Assembly (NCBI GenBank): GCA_965247225.1
Contig: CBDFGT010000037.1
Span: 1 to 19,120, forward strand
Source of the DNA: CBDFGT01 sp965247225
GTDB lineage: Bacteria; Pseudomonadota; Alphaproteobacteria; Rhizobiales; Rhizobiaceae
Length of the DNA: 19,120 nt
Direction: 5' to 3'
Of the stretch, positions 7,924 through 15,734 are shown in pieces. The position numbers and the translations under genes were made by a program. The notes under the pieces were generated by a model. It was not told the DNA's origin. It worked only from the letters and a program-made list of their open reading frames with translations, and did no database searches. How positions within the stretch are numbered: position 1 is the first letter of the stretch; every line of letters starts with the position of its first letter.

Positions 7924-8639
7924 TCCGCGCTGGTTTTGTCACGGCGCAGCCCGTTGCCCATCGCGGCTTTCACGATATGAACAAGACGGTCTGGGAAAAT
8001 ACCATTTCGGCTTTCAACCGCGCCATTGACGCAGGCTTTGCCATTGAATGCGACCTGCAATATGCCGCAGACGGCAATCCGGTTGTCTTCCATGACGATG
8101 ACATGGAGCGGCTGTGCGGCATCAAGGGCGACGTGCGGGAAAAGACCGCAGGTGAACTGGCCCTGTTTTCGATTGGCGGCACACAGGACAAGATCCCTTC
8201 CCTGCGCCAGCTTCTGCGCCTGACCAGGGGCAAGGTGCCACTGGTTCTGGAGCTCAAGGGCCGAAAGGGCGATGATGACGGCTTTGCCGATTCCGTTCTC
8301 GAGGCCCTGGACGGATATGAAGGCCCCGTCGCCCTGATGAGCTTTGACCACTGGCTGCTCAAGGATCTGAAAGACCTTGGCTGCACCTATCCGGTTGGTC
8401 TCACCGCCTGGGGAAACAGCCCGGAGGATTTTGCAACCCACGAATCCGCCATGGACTATGGTCTGGATTTCATCTCCTATTGCGTCGATCATCTGCCCAA
8501 TCCCTTTGTCACCGCGCAACGTGCAAGGGGCATTCCCGTTATCACCTGGACCGTGCGCACCGATGAGGCTGTTGTGCGCACATTCGCTGAGGCCGACCAG
8601 ATGACCTTTGAGGGCTTTGATCCCCGGAAAGTCGCCTGA
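7920..8639 (+). CDS. Glycerophosphodiester phosphodiesterase
   Basis: Splits glycerophosphodiesters into glycerol-3-phosphate and an alcohol. The 239-aa protein has a TIM-barrel GDPD domain over its length: the AHRGFHD catalytic motif near residue 13, ECDLQ (metal-binding Glu/Asp) near 41, FHDDDMERLCG near 55, VLELKG near 108 for the third metal ligand, and an aromatic GIPVITWTV near the end. No signal peptide, so cytoplasmic. It starts inside the stop of the RidA-like gene (4-bp overlap) and the next gene begins 7 bp after it. Confidence 0.92.
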   Translation: MIRAGFVTAQPVAHRGFHDMNKTVWENTISAFNRAIDAGFAIECDLQYAADGNPVVFHDDDMERLCGIKGDVREKTAGELALFSIGGTQDKIPSLRQLLRLTRGKVPLVLELKGRKGDDDGFADSVLEALDGYEGPVALMSFDHWLLKDLKDLGCTYPVGLTAWGNSPEDFATHESAMDYGLDFISYCVDHLPNPFVTAQRARGIPVITWTVRTDEAVVRTFAEADQMTFEGFDPRKVA

Positions 8640-8646
8640 GACCCGG

Positions 8647-9837
8647 ATGTCGAACGAACCCGTCATCACTGTGATCCAGTCCATGAAGGCCATTGCACCG
8701 GCGCGATGGTCGCTGCTGTCGGGGACATCCAGGGGGCAGGAAACGGCCTACAATCCGTTCCTGTCCCACGCCTATCTGTCATCCCTGGAAGAATCCGGCT
8801 CGGCTACTGCCGGAACCGGATGGCTGGGTCATCACATGCTTCTGGAAGACCAGGAGGGGATGTTGCTGGGTGCCCTGCCCGGCTATCTGAAAAATCACAG
8901 CCAGGGTGAATATGTCTTTGATCATGGCTGGGCCGACGCGCTGGAGCGGGCGGGTGGCAACTACTATCCCAAAATGCAATGTGCCATCCCCTTTACTCCG
9001 GCAACCGGACCGCGCCTGCTGACGGCACCCGGCGTCGACACGGCGCAGGTCCGGGCCATGCTGGCCTCAGGTCTCCGGCAGGTTACACAGCAATTGAAAC
9101 TCTCCTCGGCACACGTCACCTTCCTGCCGGAATCAGAAATTGCCACATTTGCCGGGCACGGCTATCTGATGCGCAAGGACCAGCAATTCCATTTCATCAA
9201 TGACGGTTACAGCTGCCACAGTGATTTTCTCGACACACTCGCCTCGCGCAAGCGCAAGGATCTGAAAAAGGAACGGCGGCTGGCCCTGGAAAACCGCATC
9301 ACGATTGACTGGCTGACCGGCAAGGATCTGACCGAGGACATCTGGGATCAATTCTTTGCCTTCTACATGGATACGGACAGCCGCAAATGGGGGCGACCCT
9401 ATCTGACCCGTGCTTTCTATTCCATGATCGGCGAGCGCATGGCAGACGATATTCTGCTGGTCATGGCCAAACGTGAGGGTCGCTATATTGCCGGTGCCAT
9501 CAATTTCATCGGTTCCGACACGCTGTTTGGCAGGCATTGGGGCTGTCTGGAAGAACACCCGTTCCTGCATTTTGAGGTCTGCTACCATCAGGCTATTGAT
9601 TTTGCCCTGGCAAGGGGCCTGAAAAAGGTTGAGGCCGGCGCACAGGGCGAACACAAGCTTGCCCGCGGTTACCGGCCCGTGACAACCCATTCCGCCCATT
9701 ACATCACCCATCCGGGCCTGCGCCGCGCTATTGCAGATTATCTGGAACGCGAACGCGCCGATGTGGATTACACTGCGCAATACTTGCATGATCACAGCCC
9801 GTTCCGCAAAGGTGAGCGTCAGGAACAGGACGGATAG
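8647..9837 (+). CDS. GNAT/FemAB-like acyltransferase of the peptidoglycan biosynthesis/recognition family (PF04339)
   Basis: The 396-aa protein opens MSNEPVITVIQSMKAI and matches the family formerly called DUF482. Recognisable stretches are YNPFLSHAYLSSLEESGSA, GWLGHHMLLED, GYLKNHSQGEYVFDHGWADA, RKRKDLKKERR mid-protein, and a C-terminal acetyltransferase half with YIAGAINF, GRHWGCLEEHPFLHFEVCYHQ and KVEAGAQGEHKLARGY. It resembles FemAB aminoacyl transferases in fold, but its substrate is unknown. The start was set at the ATG 7 bp after the preceding stop; an upstream in-frame ATG would overlap the GDPD gene by 32 bases. Confidence 0.87.
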   Translation: MSNEPVITVIQSMKAIAPARWSLLSGTSRGQETAYNPFLSHAYLSSLEESGSATAGTGWLGHHMLLEDQEGMLLGALPGYLKNHSQGEYVFDHGWADALERAGGNYYPKMQCAIPFTPATGPRLLTAPGVDTAQVRAMLASGLRQVTQQLKLSSAHVTFLPESEIATFAGHGYLMRKDQQFHFINDGYSCHSDFLDTLASRKRKDLKKERRLALENRITIDWLTGKDLTEDIWDQFFAFYMDTDSRKWGRPYLTRAFYSMIGERMADDILLVMAKREGRYIAGAINFIGSDTLFGRHWGCLEEHPFLHFEVCYHQAIDFALARGLKKVEAGAQGEHKLARGYRPVTTHSAHYITHPGLRRAIADYLERERADVDYTAQYLHDHSPFRKGERQEQDG

Positions 9838-9854
9838 AACACGAACACAGGACC

Positions 9855-10283
9855 ATGACCGACATGCACTACGACACTGACAATATTTTCGCCAAAATCC
9901 TGCGCGGGGAAATTCCCTCCATCAAGCTTCTGGAAACAGACGATGTCCTGGTCATCATGGATGTCATGCCACAGGCCGACGGTCATGTTCTGGTGCTGCC
10001 AAAGGCTCCGTCACGCAACCTTCTCGATGCTGATCCGGTAGTCCTTTCCAAACTCCTGCCCGTTGTCCAGACAATGGCCAGGGCCGTAAAGAAGGCGTTT
10101 GAGGCAGATGGTGTCAGCATCATGCAATATAATGAGGCCGCAGGCGGTCAGTCTGTGTTCCATCTGCATTTTCATGTTGTGCCACGTCATGATGGCTTAC
10201 CTTTGCGAGGGCATGGCGGCAAGATGGAGGATTTCGGCGTGCTCAACGCCAATGCTGAAAAAATACGCCAGGCACTCGCCTGA
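9855..10283 (+). CDS. HIT-family nucleotide hydrolase/transferase
   Basis: Histidine-triad protein of 142 aa. The active-site triad HLHFHVV (HxHxH pattern) is near residue 100, with the family opener NIFAKILRGEIPSIKLLETDD and the VMPQADGHVLVLPKAPSRNL block. HIT proteins act on AMP-lysine-like phosphoramidates or dinucleotides; the natural substrate here is not known. CAGGA precedes the ATG and the gap after the acyltransferase gene is 17 bp. Last gene of the plus-strand operon. Confidence 0.94.
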   Translation: MTDMHYDTDNIFAKILRGEIPSIKLLETDDVLVIMDVMPQADGHVLVLPKAPSRNLLDADPVVLSKLLPVVQTMARAVKKAFEADGVSIMQYNEAAGGQSVFHLHFHVVPRHDGLPLRGHGGKMEDFGVLNANAEKIRQALA

Positions 10284-10422
10284 CATTTGTCAGCACGATC
10301 ATCCCAAAACATAAAGACTGCCAATGAGATGATGCCCCGGGCACATTCCGCAAACCGGCGGGCTTTGTCTGCGGCGCAGTTGTTAAGGTCATCAGACCCA
10401 GTCCTGAATTCTCAAATGTAAA

Positions 10423-10447
10423 ATGCCGGATGTCATGCATCCGGCAT
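10423..10447 (-). terminator. Bidirectional-looking terminator between HIT gene and clpA
   Basis: ATGCCGGATG (10423-10432) and CATCCGGCAT (10438-10447) form a perfect 10-bp stem with a 5-base loop. It lies 22 bp beyond the clpA stop and about 140 bp after the HIT gene stop. On the minus strand a short TTTT follows the stem, so it fits clpA best. Confidence 0.75.
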
Positions 10448-10469
10448 TGTCTTGTTCAATGCTCAGCCT

Positions 10470-12935
10470 TCAGGGCTTGCGCGCAAACTTGGGAACTGCA
10501 CCCGATTTTGCGGGCTTTTCCTTCACCGCAAGATCACCATCCGCAACAGGATCCGCCACCGTGGCTGCCGCCTTTGCAGGTTTTGGTTTGGAGGCTTTCA
10601 CCTCGCCCTCCATCAATTCGGGCTTCGGCTTGATGGGGGCCGTCTCGGAAACAAAATCCAGCAGAAGGCCATTCGTGCCATCCGCTTTCTTTCCGGCCGA
10701 AACCTTGACCACACCGCCCTTTTTCAGGCGACCGAAGAGAATCTCGTCGGCCAGCGGCTTCTTGATGTGCTCCTGAATGACGCGACCGAGCGGGCGCGCA
10801 CCCATCTTGTCATCGTAACCCTTGTCAGACAGCCAGGAAACGGCCTCAGGTGTCAGGTCAAATGTCACATTGCGTTCGGCAAGCTGTGCTTCAAGCTGCA
10901 TGACAAATTTCTGCACCACCTGATGGATCACCTCCTGCGGCAATCTGGCAAACTGGATGGTCGCATCCAGACGGTTGCGGAATTCCGGAGTAAACAGACG
11001 GTTGAGCGCCTCGACATCCTCGCCTTCGCGCCTGGAGGATCCAAACCCTATTCCTGGCTTGGCCATGTCCGCCGCCCCGGCATTGGTGGTCATGATCAGG
11101 ATCACATTGCGGAAATCGATCTTCTTGCCGTTATGGTCGGTCAGCGATCCGTGGTCCATAACCTGCAAAAGGATGTTGAAAATATCCGGATGGGCCTTTT
11201 CAATTTCGTCCAGAAGCAGGACCGAATGCGGATGCTGGTCGATACCATCGGTCAGCAAACCACCCTGATCAAAGCCGACATAGCCGGGAGGCGCTCCCAG
11301 CAATCTGGAAACCGTGTGGCGCTCCATATATTCCGACATGTCGAACCGCAACAGTTCGACACCCAGCGAGGCCGCCAGCTGCTTGGCCACCTCGGTTTTG
11401 CCCACACCTGTTGGTCCGGCAAAAACATAGGAGCCTATCGGCTTGTTTGGCTCCCGCAAACCGGCCCGTGCCAGCTTGATCGCCGAGGACAGCGCCTCGA
11501 TCGCCTTGTCCTGGCCATAGACAACCGAGCGCAACTCCTTGTCCAGATTGGCAAGAACGGTCTCGTCATCCTTGGATACGGTCTTGGGCGGAATACGGGC
11601 CATGGTGGAAATTGTCGCCTCTATTTCCTTCTCGGTAATCACCTTGCGACGCTTCGACAGCGTCAGGAGCATTTGCGCGGCACCGGCCTCGTCAATCACG
11701 TCGATGGCCTTGTCCGGCAGCTTGCGGTCTGAAATATAGCGGGCCGAAAGTTCCACGGCGGCCCTGATGGCATCGTTCGTATATTTCAGCTTGTGATAGT
11801 CTTCAAAATACGGCTTCAGCCCCTTCATGATTTCAATGGCATCATCGATGCTTGGCTCATTGACATCAATTTTCTGGAATCTGCGCACCAGCGCACGGTC
11901 CTTTTCAAAGAACTGGCGATATTCCTTGTAGGTTGTCGAACCGATGCAGCGGATGGCACCCGATGACAGCGCAGGCTTCAGCAGGTTGGAAGCGTCCATC
12001 GCTCCGCCTGACGTTGCCCCTGCCCCGATGACCGTGTGAATTTCATCAATAAACAGCACGGCCCCCGGATACTCCTCCAGTTCCTTGACCACCTGTTTCA
12101 GGCGCTCTTCAAAATCACCGCGATAGCGGGTACCTGCCAGAAGCGTTCCCATGTCGAGTGAAAAAATCGTCGCATCCTGAAGCGCTTCCGGCACTTTTTT
12201 CTCGACAATACGCTTGGCAAGGCCCTCCGCGATGGCGGTTTTTCCCACACCGGGATCACCCACATAAAGCGGATTGTTCTTGGAGCGGCGGCACAGGATC
12301 TGGATCGTCCGGTTGACCTCGGAATGACGGCCGATCAACGGATCAATCTTTCCGGTCCTGGCCTTTTCGTTCAGATTGACACAATAGGCTTTCAGGGCCT
12401 CCTGCTTGCCCTTCTGTCCGTCTTCTGTCTGTCCGGGTTTGGCATCCTGTTCCATCTCTTCAGCCCCGCGCGGCGGCCGCACTTCACTGGTTCCGGGCCG
12501 CTTGCCAATACCATGCGAGATGAAATTCACGGCATCATAACGGGTCATTTCCTGCTCCTGCAGGAAATAGGCTGCATGGCTTTCGCGCTCGGCAAAAATG
12601 GCGACCAGCACATTGGCACCGGTAACCTCTTCACGCCCTGACGACTGGACATGGATGACCGCGCGCTGGATAACCCGCTGAAAACCGGATGTCGGCTTGG
12701 AATCCTCTTCATAGCCGGTTACCAGATTGGCCAGCTCATTATCGACGTAGTCCGTCACTGTCTTGCGCAATTCGGGAATATTGACATTGCACGCACCCAT
12801 GACGGCAGAGGCATCCGCATCATCCATCAGGGCCAGAAGCAGATGTTCAAGCGTTGCATATTCGTGTTGGCGCTCATTGGCCAGTGTCAGTGCCTGATGA
12901 AGCGCTTTTTCAAGGCTGGGAGAAAATGTTGGCAC
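10470..12935 (-). CDS. clpA: ATP-dependent Clp protease ATP-binding subunit ClpA
   Basis: AAA+ unfoldase that feeds substrates to ClpP. The 821-aa protein has the Clp N-terminal repeat domain (residues 1-140), D1 with Walker A GDPGVGKT at 226-233 and Walker B FIDE near 295-298, and D2 with Walker A GPTGVGKT at 507-514 and LLLDE near 573-577. An IGF loop at 629-631 suits ClpP binding. Residues after about 763 are a lysine/alanine/proline-rich tail of some 59 residues, presumably disordered. The start is GTG (PTFSPSLEKALHQAL follows) behind AGTGAGG, 8 bp after the clpS stop; a longer in-frame extension would run into clpS and lacks similarity. Confidence 0.97.
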   Translation of the reverse strand: MPTFSPSLEKALHQALTLANERQHEYATLEHLLLALMDDADASAVMGACNVNIPELRKTVTDYVDNELANLVTGYEEDSKPTSGFQRVIQRAVIHVQSSGREEVTGANVLVAIFAERESHAAYFLQEQEMTRYDAVNFISHGIGKRPGTSEVRPPRGAEEMEQDAKPGQTEDGQKGKQEALKAYCVNLNEKARTGKIDPLIGRHSEVNRTIQILCRRSKNNPLYVGDPGVGKTAIAEGLAKRIVEKKVPEALQDATIFSLDMGTLLAGTRYRGDFEERLKQVVKELEEYPGAVLFIDEIHTVIGAGATSGGAMDASNLLKPALSSGAIRCIGSTTYKEYRQFFEKDRALVRRFQKIDVNEPSIDDAIEIMKGLKPYFEDYHKLKYTNDAIRAAVELSARYISDRKLPDKAIDVIDEAGAAQMLLTLSKRRKVITEKEIEATISTMARIPPKTVSKDDETVLANLDKELRSVVYGQDKAIEALSSAIKLARAGLREPNKPIGSYVFAGPTGVGKTEVAKQLAASLGVELLRFDMSEYMERHTVSRLLGAPPGYVGFDQGGLLTDGIDQHPHSVLLLDEIEKAHPDIFNILLQVMDHGSLTDHNGKKIDFRNVILIMTTNAGAADMAKPGIGFGSSRREGEDVEALNRLFTPEFRNRLDATIQFARLPQEVIHQVVQKFVMQLEAQLAERNVTFDLTPEAVSWLSDKGYDDKMGARPLGRVIQEHIKKPLADEILFGRLKKGGVVKVSAGKKADGTNGLLLDFVSETAPIKPKPELMEGEVKASKPKPAKAAATVADPVADGDLAVKEKPAKSGAVPKFARKP

Positions 12936-12943
12936 GTTAAACC

Positions 12944-13297
12944 TCACTTTTTTTCCATGACACATTGCAACGGATGCTGATGCTCTCGCGCAAAATCCAT
13001 CACCTGCGTCACTTTTGTTTCTGCAACTTCGTAGGTAAACACACCACATTCACCCACACCATGATTGTGGACATGCAGCATGACATGGGTCGCAGCTTCA
13101 CGATCCTTCTGGAAAAACCGCTCCAGAACATGGATCACAAATTCCATCGGCGTATAGTCGTCATTCAGCAAAAGCACCCTGTAAAGGCTCGGCTTTTTCG
13201 TTCTTGGCTTTGTACGGGTAATAACCGCAGTTCCGCGATCATTGTCGCTGCCACCCTGCGGGTTTCTGTCCTGACTGCGGATCGATCTGGCGATCAT
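12944..13297 (-). CDS. clpS: ATP-dependent Clp protease adaptor ClpS
   Basis: Adaptor that hands N-end-rule substrates to ClpA. The 117-aa product has a variable N-terminal arm, then KKPSLYRVLLLNDDYTPMEFV with the conserved NDD and Met gate, FQKDREAATHVMLHVHNHGVG with the substrate-pocket region, CGVFTYEVAETKV, and a C-terminal HPLQCVMEKK. I start at the ATG giving MIARSIRSQ, behind GAGGA; a further in-frame upstream ATG adds 28 residues with no family likeness. It lies 8 bp ahead of clpA, an expected pair. Confidence 0.95.
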   Translation of the reverse strand: MIARSIRSQDRNPQGGSDNDRGTAVITRTKPRTKKPSLYRVLLLNDDYTPMEFVIHVLERFFQKDREAATHVMLHVHNHGVGECGVFTYEVAETKVTQVMDFAREHQHPLQCVMEKK

Positions 13298-13463
13298 GTC
13301 CTTCTGTTCCTCATTCAACTCCAGGGCTGATTTCGGGCGAACAACGAAATGGGAGCTTTCGGCGCATTCACGAACCAGCACCTTAATCTAGTACAAAAAA
13401 ATCAGAATTTAAGCCCCAATTTGAGCTCATACGGATATTTCACCAGCCCGGCGCAATTATTTA

Positions 13464-13740
13464 TAGAGCATGATGTCTCTCAATGGAATCATTCTGCGAC
13501 AAGGAATTTTTTACGAGGATCAAGGCTTTTGGCGCATGGACATACAAGGACGTATGGTCGAGACAAAAGCCGGAGATGATCGTGAAAATTCCTGTCGCCC
13601 GAAGGGTTGGCTGAAGCGGGGTCACTGTTGCGCCGGGTGGCTTTGCCGTATGCGTCCTGCTACGACACGCGCGCCCCGACACACCATTTCCCGCCGCTTG
13701 AGCCAACAGAATGGGTTCCAGTCAGAGACATCATGCTCTA
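13464..13740. repeat. 277-bp element bounded by inverted repeats (MITE-like)
   Basis: The left end TAGAGCATGATGTCTCT (13464-13480) is the exact reverse complement of the right end at 13724-13740. Similarity goes on inward with differences to 13496 and back to 13707. Inside are GGCTTTTG (13524-13531) with CAAAAGCC (13564-13571), and an imperfect pair, GTTGGCTgAAGCGG near 13606-13619 with its complement near 13691-13707. There is no transposase and I could not define a clear target duplication. The ends resemble the GAGCATGAT-type palindromes scattered in Hyphomicrobiales genomes. The structure is seen; the mobile origin is inference. Confidence 0.6.
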
Positions 13741-13790
13741 ACACCGGTTTCGGCAAATCTGGTTTTTCAGACAGCCCGCTTTCAGGCAAC

Positions 13791-13821
13791 AAAAAACCGG
13801 TGACAAAAGGCCACCGGTTTT
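13791..13821 (-). terminator. Rho-independent terminator of the phasin gene
   Basis: AAAACCGGTG (13793-13802) and CACCGGTTTT (13812-13821) make a perfect 10-bp stem with a 9-base loop, 25 bp past the phasin stop. In the direction of phasin transcription a T run follows the stem. Confidence 0.88.
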
Positions 13822-13845
13822 ATTTCAGACAACATACAAGGACAA

Positions 13846-14226
13846 TCAGGCGGCAACATCTGCAGCAGGAGCCTGAACCGCCTTTGCAGCCTTGGCAGGT
13901 GTTGGAACAACAGCATTGAAGTCTTCGGCTTTTTTGTATGCAACCCTGGCCAGATCGGAATACATTTCGCCAAGCTTCGTCATCTGTGCCACGAATGTTT
14001 CGTAGCTGGTCTTGATATACGAAGACTGCAACTCAACAGCAGCCTCGATGTTCTTCACGGTCGTCAGCTTCTCAATATGGGAAATACCATCCTGGAACGC
14101 CTTTTTCGCATAGTCAGATGTTTCTGTGGCTATGGTCTGATAACCTTTTGCAACAGTTTCATAATTGCTCACGATTGTGTCGAAAGCTTCTTTGCTTTTT
14201 GCGCTTGCGTCATCAAAATTAAACAT
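13846..14226 (-). CDS. Phasin family protein
   Basis: Small, mostly helical protein (126 aa) with no signal peptide or membrane segment, opening MFNFDDASAKSKEAFDTIVSNYETVAKGYQ. The helical body with regularly spaced aromatic residues (SYIKTSYETFVAQMTKLGEMYSDLA) and the alanine/proline/valine-rich tail are typical of Phasin_2 proteins, which coat polyhydroxyalkanoate granules. Strong AAGGAGG precedes the ATG. It is a single-gene unit between two hairpin terminators. A granule role is family knowledge; no PHA synthesis genes lie in the window. Confidence 0.88.
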   Translation of the reverse strand: MFNFDDASAKSKEAFDTIVSNYETVAKGYQTIATETSDYAKKAFQDGISHIEKLTTVKNIEAAVELQSSYIKTSYETFVAQMTKLGEMYSDLARVAYKKAEDFNAVVPTPAKAAKAVQAPAADVAA

Positions 14227-14352
14227 GGGATCAGCCTCCTTGGTGCCACTGTTCTGCACTTCTGTGTGCTGATCCATGCCGCAAGGCAAACATCAGCCTG
14301 AAAAATCTTGTGCAATGCAATATACCCCATTTTCATGACATACCAAAGAAAA

Positions 14353-14383
14353 AACCGGCCTTTCTGAGCAGAAAAGACCGGTT
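14353..14383 (-). terminator. Terminator after the DUF3126 gene
   Basis: AACCGG and CTTTCTG on the left (14353-14366) pair with CAGAAAAG and CCGGTT on the right (14369-14383) with one bulge, and six T follow on the minus strand. It lies about 130 bp beyond the DUF3126 stop. Confidence 0.75.
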
Positions 14384-14401
14384 CGTTGTTTTTATAATGA
14401 T

Positions 14402-14440
14402 ATATCAAACAGACAGTCGTACCTCAATTTGATATGTCTG
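14402..14440. repeat. Interleaved inverted repeats in the 3' region of the DUF3126 gene
   Basis: ATATCAAA (14402-14409) pairs with TTTGATAT (14428-14435), and CAGACA (14410-14415) pairs with TGTCTG (14435-14440). The order is A, B, A', B', so the two stems overlap and compete. Loops are too short for an easy H-type pseudoknot, so two alternative hairpins are likelier. Confidence 0.5.
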
Positions 14441-14513
14441 CGTGTAACCCTCTGCGGGAAGCTGCAGCGCCAAAGATCAATGTACCTGCCAGCCGCGCCC
14501 GTTCGCCGGACAA

Positions 14514-14717
14514 TCAAAGATCCACGTCCAGAATGGCCATGGAGAAATTATAGGACAATTCACCGTCTTCATCGTCGCGGAAAACCACCCCGAGAAACTC
14601 GTCGCCTGCATAAACCTCTGCTGAATCATCCTTGCGAGGCCTTGCCTTGACAACGATAGCGGGGTTGAATGTGCGCTTGAAATAGGCGTCGAGTTTTTTC
14701 AGTTCATCAGGCTTCAC
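14514..14717 (-). CDS. DUF3126 family protein
   Basis: Conserved alphaproteobacterial protein of 67 aa and unknown role. The translated frame reads KPDELKKLDAYFKRTFNPAI, then VVKARPRKDDSAEVYAGDEFLGVV and ends LSYNFSMAILDVDL, the usual family shape. I choose the GTG start because GGAGA sits 7 bp ahead and the family begins at this Lys-Pro-Asp. It follows cysE by about 117 bp and probably shares its transcript. Confidence 0.85.
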   Translation of the reverse strand: MKPDELKKLDAYFKRTFNPAIVVKARPRKDDSAEVYAGDEFLGVVFRDDEDGELSYNFSMAILDVDL

Positions 14718-14834
14718 GACTGGTCTCCATCGATTTTCGGGTGATTTGCCGGGTGCTTCTCGCATGTCCGCTTGCTGGCTGTAAACACAAAAAGTAGCGT
14801 CCACCCTATTTTCAAAGAGGCTCAGGGCGTGTCG

Positions 14835-15659
14835 TCAATCAACGGAAGAGAGGATCTGGTCCATTGCCCGTGAAGGCTCGGAGCAACCGGCAGTGCCGAC
14901 AACACGGGCCGGAACACCCGCCATCGTCGAGCACCTGGGAACATCTTTGAGAACAACCGAGCCGGCAGCAATGCGCGAACAGGATCCGACATGGATGTTT
15001 CCGAGGATTTTGGCACCGGCACCGATCAGTACCCCGTCACCGATCTTGGGGTGCCTGTCTCCGATTTCCTTTCCCGTTCCGCCCAGTGTCACCCCGTGCA
15101 GGATGGAAACATTATCTCCGATCGTAGCCGTTTCCCCGACAACGAACCCTGTGGCATGATCCAGGAATATGCCGCGACCAATCTGGGCCGCAGGATTGAT
15201 ATCCGTCTGGAAAACGCTGGAAGCCCGGCTCTGCAAATACAGCGCAAAATCGCGGCGACCCTGTTTGAGCAGCCAGTGCGCCAGCCTGTGTGTCTGGATG
15301 GCATGGAAGCCCTTGAAATAGAGAACAGGCTCCATGTATCGGATGCAGGCGGGATCACGGTCATGAAACGCCTGGATATCCACGCGCAAAATGGTGCTCC
15401 ATTCGGGAAAATCTTCCAGCATTTCAAAGAAGGTCTGCCGCAGCAATACAGCCTGAAGGTCGGAATGGTCCAGCCGCTCGCAGATCCGGTAAATCACACA
15501 TTCCTCAAGGCTTTTAACATTGATGACTGTCGCATATAAAAGACCGCCTAGCACCGGATCAGCGTCGGCAGCCTGTCGGGCCTCGGCCTTGATCATGTTC
15601 CAGATCGGGTCCATGACGGACAGACTGTCCGGCTGACGAATTTCGGTGACTGCGACCAT
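14835..15659 (-). CDS. cysE: Serine O-acetyltransferase
   Basis: Makes O-acetylserine from serine and acetyl-CoA, the first step of cysteine synthesis. The protein has 274 aa: a helical N-terminal domain (residues 1-140, with SLEECVIYRICERLDH and DPACIRYMEPVLYFKGFHAIQTHRLAHWL), then the left-handed beta-helix of hexapeptide repeats (about 150-245) with FLDHATGFVVGE, HGVTLGGTG and RHPKIGDGVLIGAGAKILG. AAGGAGAG precedes the ATG. It is transcribed away from the crotonase gene. Confidence 0.97.
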   Translation of the reverse strand: MVAVTEIRQPDSLSVMDPIWNMIKAEARQAADADPVLGGLLYATVINVKSLEECVIYRICERLDHSDLQAVLLRQTFFEMLEDFPEWSTILRVDIQAFHDRDPACIRYMEPVLYFKGFHAIQTHRLAHWLLKQGRRDFALYLQSRASSVFQTDINPAAQIGRGIFLDHATGFVVGETATIGDNVSILHGVTLGGTGKEIGDRHPKIGDGVLIGAGAKILGNIHVGSCSRIAAGSVVLKDVPRCSTMAGVPARVVGTAGCSEPSRAMDQILSSVD

Positions 15660-15734
15660 TGTCGCTCTCCTTCTGGCATAACGGTGACAGCAATATAGAG
15701 CATCGGGATGACATTTTAAATGGGCCTGTCAAAA

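Larger units (their letters stand above)
13298..13845. other. 548-base intergenic stretch without a credible gene
   Basis: Between the clpS start and the phasin stop. It holds an AT-rich clpS upstream region (about 13380-13463), the 277-bp inverted-repeat element at 13464-13740, and the phasin terminator. Short reading frames on both strands carry no family-like or conserved sequence. Confidence 0.7.

Noticed and set aside
7560..8693. 377-codon open frame on the minus strand
   Set aside because: Opposite the RidA-like and GDPD genes, which have clear motifs and coupled starts.
10284..10422. Small gene between the HIT gene and clpA
   Set aside because: No start with a ribosome site and no conserved reading frame; only the terminator is supported.
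10452..11732. 426-codon open frame on the plus strand
   Set aside because: Antisense to clpA, whose AAA+ motifs fill the same bases; the plus-strand product is a shadow.
13298..13381. Longer clpS start adding 28 residues
   Set aside because: No family likeness in the added stretch; the inner ATG has a GAGGA site and gives the usual length.
13464..13740. Full insertion sequence
   Set aside because: The interval between the inverted ends is too short for a transposase and carries no such coding sequence.
13470..13919. 149-codon open frame on the plus strand
   Set aside because: It runs through the inverted-repeat element into the phasin gene on the other strand and has no likeness to known proteins.
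15660..15734. TTGACA box near the crotonase start as a cysE promoter
   Set aside because: It lies about 28 bp from the CTATAT-like box, too far for a normal promoter, and overlaps the crotonase ATG.
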